Assembly: GCA_000727475.1 (NCBI GenBank)
Contig: KL647291.1
Location: 906,325-970,324 of the forward strand
Origin: Sarcocystis neurona
Lineage: Eukaryota; Apicomplexa; Conoidasida; Eucoccidiorida; Sarcocystidae
Length of the DNA: 64,000 nt
Direction of reading: 5' to 3'
Below the pieces are notes generated by a model that saw only the letters and a program-made list of their open reading frames with translations, was not told where the DNA came from and searched no databases. Below are positions 38,985 through 50,700 of the stretch, piece by piece. The position numbers and the translations under genes were made by a program. Within the stretch, counting starts at the first letter, position 1. Every line of letters starts with the position of its first letter.

Positions 38985-41702
38985 CACGTGTACGCAGTCA
39001 CACAAACCCTTACACGCACGTACATAAACACACGTATATATAGGTATAGCTCCATGTACTTGTATCTCTCTCTACGCGCTTTGCTAGTCCTTTGTGAGGT
39101 AGAAGCAGAGCGCACGACGGAGAGACGCAGAAGACAGATATCTGCGTCCATTGCTCGTATACAGCACATACATGTGCACAGGTATTTATATATATACGCC
39201 TCTTTGCGTCCTCTTGAACCGGTATATGCAATATATACATATATACACGTCTGTGTACACGCGAGACGTTCTGGAGCGCCCCGTACGTAGGATCGTGCTC
39301 CTCCTACCCCTACAGAGAGAAGTACATGCGTATATATACATATCCACATAGACGAACATACGGAGGAACATACACATATACGGACGCACATCGTTGATTG
39401 GAGTTTAGGGCTTTTAACCGCATGCAACCACACAAATTTCCTCTGGCCACCGACCGACTACTCACATAACAACTATGTATATATATATATATATACATAT
39501 GTAAGGCCCCCCACAGACACACATATACTTATACATATATATATATACATATGTACATGTACAGCTCCTCCCCATTAGTCTACTACTAGCCTCTTCCTGA
39601 CGCATCATTGAGCCCTATACACTCACAAGCACGCCTATATATATATACATGTGTGTCCCCCGCCCCCGGTTGCCTGAGACGTGCCACACATGCGTGAGTG
39701 AAACGGGAAAAAATGACCGCACGCACAGGAAAACAGCCACGCTTACAGTTCTTTCCCACGCTTCCTTCTCCTGCGCCAGCTGCTTCTTCGGGTCCGGTCC
39801 CCCAACTCCGGGCATCACCATCATCGGAGGCACTCCTGCAGCAGCAGAGCAGCAGCGCAGTAGCAGAGCAGCAGCGCAGCAGCAAGAGCAGCGGCAGCCG
39901 AGCAGCAGCAGCCGAGAAGCAGCAGCAACAGAGCAACGGCAGCAGGTAAGCTGTCTTTAAGCCTATCTCCTCGTCTCTCTGTTTCTTTAAAAGATAACAC
40001 GTACAAGAAAAATAGTGCGCGCGCACACACACACCCACACAAGCACACACACTTTTCTCTCTCCCCACCTGTCCGGCTACACTCGTCCCCCTCTTAGATA
40101 TATACATATATATGTCTCTCTCTCTCTACATATATATATATATACGTGCGCATGCATATATATCTATCTGTGTGTCTACTCTTGTCTCTCTCTCTATATA
40201 TATATTAACGCATGCGTATCTATCTATCTGTCGGTCTACTCTTGTCTCTCTCTATATACATATATATATATATATATATTAGCGCATGCGTATCTATCTA
40301 TCTCTCTGTGCGTCGACTCTTCTCCCTCTCTACTTCTGTATACATGTGGGCACGCAGACGTATCTATGGATCTCTTTTTTACCTGCCTCCATGGACGTAC
40401 GTGTTCACAAGTCTCTATTTATTTATCCATACATATATATGTGGGATTTGCGCGGCTCTGCAGATCTCCTCCTGTTCTATCTCTCCACGTATATTTATTC
40501 GTTGACTGGGGACGGTAAAGAAAGACACACGCATATGTATATGCACAAGTTCACAGGCACAAGCCACTCGTTCTTTTTTGTTTTGCTTTTCTTTCTATAC
40601 GTGGCCACCACACACATACATTTCCCTACACACGTGCAAACGCGCTGATATATATATATATATGTATATGTCTTTCTGCATGCATACACAGAGATATGCC
40701 CTCGGGTGAGAACACAAGTACATATGTATATATAAATATATCTCTCTAAACACAGCCGTCTCTACGTAGGCAGCGCCCGACCAATCTATCCATGGGTGAG
40801 GCCTAAATAGACAAAATATCCACCTCTCTACATACATCTCCCCATCTAAAAGAGACACACACGGGGGCGCACACACGTATGTCATTTTTTTTCGTTCCTG
40901 GCTTTTCTACCAAGAAATCTCTGGCAAGTTGAACCTGCGGCTTCTACACACGTGGGGCAGTCGAAATCTTCTCACTATCTCCTCTCAATTACACAGGGAG
41001 AGGACCACACATGCAAGAAACGCGACCGTAATACTACTTCATAATTTATATACATTTCTATATATGTTTATATGTTCACCCTGTACACAGTCACATATTA
41101 TATATACACGTATGTATCGTTATCATACATGGTGCACTCCCACCTAACTATTGAAAAGTGTATCTATACTAAAATAAATGATGGACTGCTTATATGATGC
41201 TACAATAGTAGTATTTCAAATACACATACACACATATATGTATATATTTATATATATTTATATATATTTATACATATATATATTTTTATATACATAGATA
41301 TATTCATATAGAGATATATATATACATATCTATATTTATATATATACACAGTTAAATATATTTATATATAGATATTTATATATACGTGTGCGTGCGCTCA
41401 TACAGTTCCACAGATATATTCTTTCGTTTACTCTCATATAGATACTGAAGGGTGTCTATACACGATAAATGACGTCACCACTTACACCTCCGTGTCTCCG
41501 TCTTCTTCTCCCTCCCCGTCTGTGTCTCTCTTTTTCTCTCTTTACCTTATCGACAAACTTTTAGAGAAAGCGATGCAGACACGTCGGAGAAGAAAATCTA
41601 CCACGGGAGAAGAAAATCTACTAGTCAAACGCCGGTGTGTGTCCACACTCCTCCATATACACCTATACGTATATAGGTATATATATACCACTCCATATAT
41701 AC

Positions 41703-41733
<31 letters not shown>

Positions 41734-44700
41734 CACAACACTCCACATATATATATATAGTAGGGACGCACACACGGTGAGCGATCTGGACTAAAACCTG
41801 CAGTTGTATACAGAACTAGCTTTATCTATATATTTCTCTGTACTTACACACACAGATATCTTTCTTATAAACATAATCCATACAAAATCCTATATCAATA
41901 CGTATGTATATATATATATATGTACGTAGACATAATAGGATATCAGTGTTATCGACCCAGTCCATAAAAAACTACTATACGAATGCATATATATATATAT
42001 GTATATAGGTATATATATATATACACACGTAGACACCCAGAGGCATATCTGTATTATCAATCTACTTCATACAAGACTCTATATCAATACGTGTATATAT
42101 ATATATGTATATCCACGTAGACACAAAGGGATATCTGTGTTATCAACCTAATCCATACAAAGTTGTATATGTGAACATACATATGTGTGTATGCACGTAA
42201 ATACAGAGATATCTGTATGGTTCACCTAATCCGCACAAAACTGTATATCAATACATACATATGTATGTATGTATACACACATATGTATATATATGTACAT
42301 AAAGTGAGGGGAAACAACTTTGCTAACCGGCGTCCATCATAAGTGCCTGCTGCACGTAGGGCTGGTCTTCCCCACGTCCCTGTGCGAGAGGCTGCAGCTG
42401 CTGCTGCTGAGGATCGGAGCTCCACAGTGCGGAGACGAGGAAGAGCAACCCCGAGCTGCTGAGCATCACGAGGAAATACCTGGGCGCAGCAATCGCAGCA
42501 GCAGCAGCAAACTCTTCGTCTCTTCTTCACCCACGCCCGTATAAAGTACTTTACAAGACCTTCTCTTCGTCCCCACACTGCAGCAAGCGCTTGCGAACAT
42601 ATTGACACATATACACAAACACATACACACACGGCAGCCTCACTGGAGGACGAACAAATAATGTACTTACACTGCCTTTCTCCGCATCACAGGTGCATCC
42701 ACCTTTTCATTACATATATATGTATACGCATGCAGATATCTTTCTATTTATCTATGCATATACGTGTATATATGCAAATCTCTGTTTATCTATCTATCTG
42801 ATATAGACTATATATATATGTATATGTTTATTTGTAAAGAACGTAGCTATGTGAGAGAGATATCTGTTCATACATGGACTGTAACCTATGTATCGGTGCG
42901 ACTTCCCTTCACACATAAATCTCCTTCTCTATATGAAGATACGAATTTCTTCTCTGCTCCACCGTGCTTACACACAAGAGACACACAAAAGCGAACACAC
43001 ATAATTTTCTCTCTTTCACTCTCTTTATATATATACATGTCCCCACGCACAAACGCAGAGAGACACGCAGACACGAACACACATACATACACATTCACAT
43101 ATATACAGACACATCTGTCTCGCTTGAGAGATGTACGTCTCCCCCACGCAGAACGGAACGAACTTGCACAGATTCCTCTTTAAACAGACATGTGTGTCTA
43201 CATAGATATATATATATATACATAGACGCTGTATCTCTGAATACAAACATGTACGCACATACGTTCTTCTTATACATCAGTACGCATATATATATATACA
43301 TATGTACAAGTCACGTCACGTTGACACCGCCTGCAAAGAAGGGAACGGAGGAAGACAAAACAAGTGAGACAACGACATATATATATACGTATATATATAG
43401 ACAGAGCTGCTGTTGCTGTTGCTGGGAATGTAGTTGCAGCAGGACAAACGACAGACGAGCGGCTCTTCGACAGCGGTCGCTTGCGTCACTCCCCTAGCTC
43501 ATACACACACGCACACAGGTGGTCAAGGATTACTAATTATCCCACCAGAGTCACTGCTACAGCTGATGACGCAGCATATGTGCACCACAGCATTACTAGA
43601 TCAACAAAAAAAGCGCGTAGCTGCTGCTGCTGCGTACGTACGCATCACAGAAAGAGGTATCAACGAAAAAACGCGGAGGTGCTGCAACTGCTGCGTACGC
43701 ATGCATCACACAGAGAGGTATCAATAGAAAAGTGCGTAGATGCTGTTCCTACTGCTAATGCACGCTGACGTGGGTGCTGCTGATTGACCTGCTGCTGTGA
43801 TCAACCTCCTGCCGTTGTGAGAGTTACTGCTGCTCTGCTGCTGCTGCTCTGCTGCTGCTACTGCTACTGTGCGTGTTCGTGCTGCTCCAGCCCTCGCTGC
43901 TGCCGTGGCTATATACGCCTGCTGCTGCTCCTGGTCTTTCCTGCGTACTGCTGTGGTGCCCGTTACTGTTGCTGTTGCTGTTGCTGCTGTTGCTGCTGTT
44001 GCTGCTGTTGCTGCTGTTGCTGCTGTTGTTGCTGCTGTTGCTGCTGCTGCTGTTCCTGTTGCTGCTGTTGTTCCTGTTGCTGCTGCTGCTGTCACATGAC
44101 GCTATGTGTAGACTGCTCCTCCTTGCGTTGCCGCTGCTGCAGTGGCTGCTGCAGGAGCTGCTGGTGCATCTCGTTCCATAAAGAAGGTGGCTGCTTCTCC
44201 CCGGTGCTGCTGCGGCCGCTGCTGCTGTTGCGGTAGTAACACCGGACGCAGAGAGATGCAGCCGCCAGCAGGAGCAGCAGGCGAAGCTTGCTGAGCAGCA
44301 GGAGCAGCAGCATCAGGAACGGCAGCAGGCGAACCGTGGAAGTAGAAGCAGCAGCACCTCACGGCAGACGAGCCCCCCGCGCAGCAGCGGCAGCAGCAAG
44401 AGGAGCAACACAGGACCCCAGCAGCCTCCGACAACAGCAGCAAGACAGGAGCAGTAGCGGCGGTAGCTGACGGAGAGAGAAGAGACAGGAAGAAGAATAA
44501 TCGCTGCAAATAATTACACGCGGCAAAAAATTCCCTTCGTGCCGTTACCAAAGGGACTGGAAGACTCACCAGGAGAGAGACGAGACATATGTCACATCAA
44601 GAGACGGGAGATGTATTCCTCTCTGCAGCATCGGCTTGAAACGGTACGTCAAAGGGAAAGGCATTTTTGCTGCAGCGTTGTTTCCACCCCACAAGCAGAA

Positions 44701-47700
44701 GCAACAACAGCAAGTTGATACACATATGTATAAAGAAGAAAAAGAAGCAGCGACAGGAGCTGGAAGTAAACAAAACGAACACGAACAAGAAGAAGTTGCT
44801 GCTGAAGGTAAGGAAGTCCGCAACAAACAAAGAGTACGCAGAAGCAGAAGCAGCAGCAACAGCAAATAATACGCTCGACGACACGGAAGCACCCGCATTT
44901 GCATATAGCCTCAACACCACGAGGCAGCAGGTAAACCCACTTCCGCGGAAGAGGAGCAACAGCAGCAGCTGATGACATTCTAGAAGAGCCCCAGCAACCT
45001 CTTCAGTAGAAAGAGCTAGCCCAGATCCCTGCCCTTGAAACGGCAGCAGCCGCCAGCAACCACCAAGAAGACGCAGCAGCACGCGCAGTTGCCCATGTGA
45101 CCGACGAACCGCGAGCAGGGCAGAGAAACAGCAGCCAACCAGCAGCAGCAGCATAGCAGCAGCAGCGCAAGCAGCAACACCGCAAGCAGCACTAGCCCAA
45201 GCAGCAGCACTAGCCCAAGCAGCAGCAGCACAAGCAGCTGCAGCGCAAGCAGCAGTAGCAAAAGCAGCAGCAGCGCACGCAGCAGTAGCGCAAGCAGCGG
45301 CAGCACAGGAAAACGAAGAGGAGGAGCTGTGGTGGCAGGGATCCGGAAAGCAGGGCGGGGTGAACAACACCGAGCGGCAGCAGCACTAGCGCAGAACGCA
45401 GAACGCAGAAGCTGCAGACTGCAGCACCACGAGCAGCACCTGAAGAATGTGCAAGAGCAGCAGCAGCACGTACGACAGCAGTCGTAAACAGAGTAGCTGC
45501 AGCGGCGGCAGCAGATAAAACAGCAGCAGCACGGGCAGTGGATGAGCAGCAGCAGCAGCACGTGAATCAGCAGCGGCCACAGCAACTGCAGCAACAGCAG
45601 CGAGTAAACGAGGAACACCAGGAACAGCTGACAGAGCGTCAGTGGGACCCACGGCTCCCCGGGCAGCAGCAGGAGCGGCGTGAACAACAGTTGCAGCATC
45701 AAGAGCGCATCACCACATGGGCGCAATCCAGCAGCAGCAGTACAGCAGCAGCAGCAGGCGACAGGCGCAGGACTGCAGCAGCAGCAGCAGGAGCCAGGGA
45801 AGTAGTATATCGTGGAAGGCGGTGGAGAAGCGGCACCGTCAACGACGACAACAAGCAAAAAAGAACAGCAAGAAGCACCGAAGTAAGAGACGAAAGAGCT
45901 ATAACAACAACAACAGCAGGTGCAGTTTGTATTTACAGCAGCAGCAGCAGATGCACCCACGCGCGGCACCACCACCAGCAGAAAGCGAGCACCAGCAGCA
46001 TCCGCACCGGAGGAACGCAGCAGCCACTGCCGCCGCGGCAGCGGACTGCAGCAGCAACAGCGAGAGAGAGTAGCAGCAACAGCGGCAGAGGGCAGCAGTA
46101 ACAAGGAGAGCAGAAAAAGTGTGTTCAAGAACAGCAGGAGATCGGCAGACACGCGGCGGCAGCAGCGGCACAGGTATACGTTCACCCAGTAGCGCAGGAC
46201 TTTTATGTGAGCAGCAGCAAACGCAGCAGTACACCAGCAACAGCACCCAACGCAGCGACACCAGCAGCAGCAGCAGCAGCAAAAGGCAGCGGGAGCAGCA
46301 AACGGAGCAGGGACTTCACAAAGCGACGGCAGAGGACGTAGCAACAGCGCAGAAGCGTCCTGCAGCAGCACGGCAAAACCGGTGGCAGCAAAAATACACA
46401 CCCAAGCGCACCCGTATGTGCCCGATATTGTGCCCAAACTGCTTGCACCTCCGGCAGCGACGTACACGCTGCATGCTAGAAAAAAGTCCGTTCTGAGGCG
46501 TGCACACACATATATATATGTATATATATATATGCTCATTGTAGGCCTACAAGCAAATGCATACACATGTGTATATATATATATATACGGATGTATACAG
46601 AGAGAGGCAGACAGATATGGACATGTAAGCGAAGCACAGCAGCCAGCACTCTACTATACAAATATGAAAGGATATTTCTTTCCCTCTACATATACATATA
46701 TATATATATATATATGGATATATATATATATATGTATATGAGATGCTTTGTGGGTCGGGTTAATCCACATGTTCTACTTTACTTGCGAGAACTACATTGA
46801 TGTACGGAGGAGAGAAAACCCACCTACTAAGAAATCAGGGAATAGGTAGTTGACGAAATAGGCAATACCTCCCTGGAGCAAAATAAAGGAAAGTTGATTC
46901 TTCAAGTTTCCCATCGTCTGATTGGGGTCTGCAACAGCAACAGCAACACACGCAGCACCAACAGTAGTAGCGACAGGAGAAGCAGGAGCAACAGCGGCAG
47001 CAGTAGCAACAGCAGGAGCAGTAGCACCAGCAGCTGCAGTAGAAACAGCGGCAGCAGAAGCAGCAGCAGTACCATCGATAGCAGCAGTAACGCCGGCAGC
47101 AGCAATCAGTGCGGCAGCAACCGTGGCACCAAGAGCAGCACAGTGGGAGTAGCAGCAGCAGCACCCGCAGCAATAGGGGCAACAGCAGCAACAACAGCAG
47201 CAGCAGCACCCGCAGCACCACCGGCAAAAGCAGCAACAGCAGCAGCAGCAGTACCGGCAGCAACAGTGGCAGTAAGAGCAGCAGCAGCAGCTGTTCACAG
47301 CCGTCCTCGAACCAACCGTCACGTAGCCTTGGAGCGAGCGACACACTGTCTTTTGCAACCCTGTTGAGGCAGGAGCGACGGATGACCAAAAAAAAAAGGT
47401 GCATTGGGAACTACGTGGACAGAGACACGTGAGGACAGAAATGACGACGGTGAAGCAGCCAAACGAGAATGTGCGGTGAAGACAGTTCGTAAGAAGAGAC
47501 AGAAAGAGAGACCGGAGACGGAGCACAGAGGGCCTCGCAGCTCCTCTGTTCTCGTCAAACACGTCTCTGTCTCTGTCCCTTTATGCCTTCCCCTCTGTCT
47601 CGATCTCTCTTCCTGTTTTTCTCTCTCTCTGTCTGGGTCCGACTGCTTCTGTGTCTCTTTGCGTGTCGCTCCGGTCTGGTCCTGTGTGCCTCCCCCCTCT

Positions 47701-50700
47701 CTGTCTTTGGGAGACTGTCTCTGTCACCAAAGAGGTGGCGATCAAAAAAGTAGGCAATTCAGTCACAAACAAAGTAAGAGAGAGAAAACAAGCATGCAGC
47801 GACCACAGAAATACGGAGAGGAGAAAGAGAGACAGAGAGTCTGCAGACGGCGGGTAAAAGAACGCTGCCTGACGTAGACACACAGACGGACCTCTACTAC
47901 GCATGCACTCCCGCGTCTTCCTGGTTACAGAGACATATATACATGCGCACGTATAGCCATTTGAAGAGACACGCATAAACCGCGATGGTCGGGGTCCCCG
48001 TTTCCCGCGCGGCTTCTGCGAATTTCTCCGTCGCCACACAAGAACGAGACAGAGATGCTGACCCGCGTGCCCGCAGCGGGTGACACTTTCAACGGAGACG
48101 AGACAGAAACAGAAGTCCCATCCAGAGAACAGCGGGAAGATGCGTAGTGGCTGCCAGCACGAACGTCTGGCCAGAGCCACCCGAAGGGAGAGTGAGACAG
48201 CCAGAGAGAGAAGAAAGAAATGCACACCACCCCGTCTATACAGTGCGCCGCTGGGATTTATATAGGCATGCGAGTATATATGCTGCTCCAGAATTTTGGC
48301 AGACACGGGTCTCTACACGCGTACAAAACAGGGGAAGAAGAATGGCGGCCCTTCATGAGAAATACGCAAATACTGCCGTCCACATGTGCCCTTGTCAACC
48401 CCCTCAGACAGGCACGTCTACACGCACCTACGCGTCTCTCGACACTACTACTACTACTACGACTACTACTACACATATCTACGTACGGATATCTAGAGGC
48501 TGCTGCACGTCTACGCAGTCTTCTCTCTTCCTGGAGTGGAGAAGCCAATATATCTGTATCTCGCTACGGGAATATATACGGAAGTATTTGTCTAGACAGC
48601 AGTCTGCAGCACGCTCTGTTTCTTCCCACACATCTGACCGTGTATACATGCGTATCTTTGTAGGCATGTATCTATCTGCCTATATACACATAAATGCCTC
48701 CCCACACCTTACGCGTCTATACACACAGCTACCTATCTCTTTTTATACTCACATACAAACGATATATCTATGAGTGCCTCTACAAACACATGCAGAGATG
48801 TGTATGAAGACATCTGTATACACATATATATATACATACATATGTGTATATATCTACCTATCTGTCGACCTCGTGAATAGGTGTATTTGTATATATCGTG
48901 CAAATCAGGTAGAGCTAGAGGCGTCAACGTACCCATTTTCGCAAAGTTTTCTAGAGCTTTGAGAGGGTTATCTTGCTTGCAAAATTCCTTCACGTAGGAC
49001 GCAAAAATGCCGGTCTCTGGCTGCAGGTGCATCTCCTTCCGCGCAGCAAACGCGTGCGACGGCAGCAGCCGGCTGCTTGCCCCACGAAGCACCGCCGACC
49101 GCTGCAGCAGCGAACTGCGCCCCCGGGCCGCAGGCCGGCCAGGCAACGCGCATGCACACACCCCACACGCCGCAACGCGTTGAAAAGAAGAGAAGCGGCA
49201 CAGAGAGACGGTCGCCGCGAAGAACAGGACCAGCAAGACGTCCTTTCCTTCTTCAGGCGACAGGTCAGCAGACGGTAGACATACACACGTGCAGAACAGC
49301 TGCAGCAAAGTGAACTCCAGAAGGCAGCGGCAGCATTCCTCGCTGTGACTCAGGAGCAGCAGCGACAGCAGCTTTGGCATCAGGGGCAGCCGCAGAAGAG
49401 ATCTCTCGACAGAAAACGCAGCAGGAGCAGCAGAAAACCGCGGCAGCAGCAAAGGAAGCAAATGAGCCAAGAAAAAGTCGGGAGGGCACGGGACCCAATG
49501 TCAAGAGGCTCGAGCAGCAGGTGAAAAGGCGCACGCGCGCACCAGCTCATCCCTGCCAGCACCACACAGACTCCTGGCCCTTCCCCCTCTAACAGCAAAA
49601 GGCAGCAGCACCAGGCACTCCATAGGACAGGCGTTCAGCAGCTGGCCTCATGCTGCTTCCCCTCCCCCATATACGCCATTGTCCCTCGCGTCAATCAAGT
49701 TGACCCGTTTGTCCATTCTCCCCACAAATACATACACATATATACATATATATGCATATTATATATATATCACATGGACAGCATGGCGTCAGGAGGACTC
49801 TCAAGGGGGGAGGGATGCATCACAAGCCTGTACTACTACACAGATATATATATCTCTTCAAATTAGATAGAGATGCGAGTCTGCGCCTGTTACTTCCCCC
49901 ATTTATATTCTCGTCATCCTTACACACACACGTATATACTGCATCCCATACATATAGATGCACACACACATATATACATAGAGATACGCATATCCGTGTG
50001 TGATAAATATACGGGTGTGCCCATGAGGAAGTCAGTAGAGACTGCCTACAGACACGAGCATGGGGCGCTTCAGTCATGTGTACATGTAAATTTAATGCGC
50101 TGTGTAGCCGCCTGCCTGCGCCTGCAAGGGCCGTCTCGGTACACTTCCACAGACGCAGATATCTATTCGCCACATCCTTCTCTATCTATGCATAAATATA
50201 TACACATGGGTGGGACGCGAGGACGTAGAAGGTGACGGGGCCTCCACAGACACAGAGAGACGGAGACACGGAGAGACGGAGACACGGAGAGACGGAGACG
50301 CAGGGCGACGGAGACAGATACATGCACGTATATATATATATATATATATGTAAGATGATACTGGACCAGGAAGAACGTGCTGAGAGATATGGACGCGTAT
50401 ATACGTACACAGCTGAAGCAGCACGACAGCGTGGACGCAACGGGGTTCCTACACATCTCTCTATGTATCTGCTCTTCCTCAAGATAGACACATCCACACA
50501 CATATACACACGAGACAGGGGACACACACAGCGTATGTCTTTACAGGCGCAGCTCTCTCCAGGCGTAGACGCACATACACACATATATACCTGTGGATAT
50601 GAATACACGCTCGGGCATATATGCATGTATATATACGTTCAAGGAAAGGTTGAGGAAGAGAAAGACACACATCCACACAGGAGAAGACACAAAGCAGCCC

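Noticed and set aside
39400..39415. Telomere-type TTTAGGG
   Set aside because: Single isolated heptamers occur here and near 59,010, with no tandem array, so this is not telomeric DNA.
45016..46566. 516-codon open frame on the minus strand
   Set aside because: It is Leu/Cys/Ala-rich and comes from reading the CAG block in an antisense frame. It lies in an EMC3 intron and has no conserved domain.
47581..48306. 241-codon minus-strand frame, Ser/Arg/Leu-rich
   Set aside because: It is produced by C/T-rich low-complexity DNA in EMC3 intron 2, with no conserved segment.
48733..49114. PPR-like motif ([21 protein letters not shown]) on the minus strand
   Set aside because: The spacing recalled a pentatricopeptide repeat, but the segment aligns better with the EMC3 cytosolic loop and joins EMC3 exons 1 and 3 in phase.
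49115..49250. Hydrophobic stretch [16 protein letters not shown] as EMC3 TM1
   Set aside because: It is in frame with exon 2, but the true first exon at 52,229-52,377 carries the conserved [10 protein letters not shown] start and joins at 49,114 with a matching split codon.
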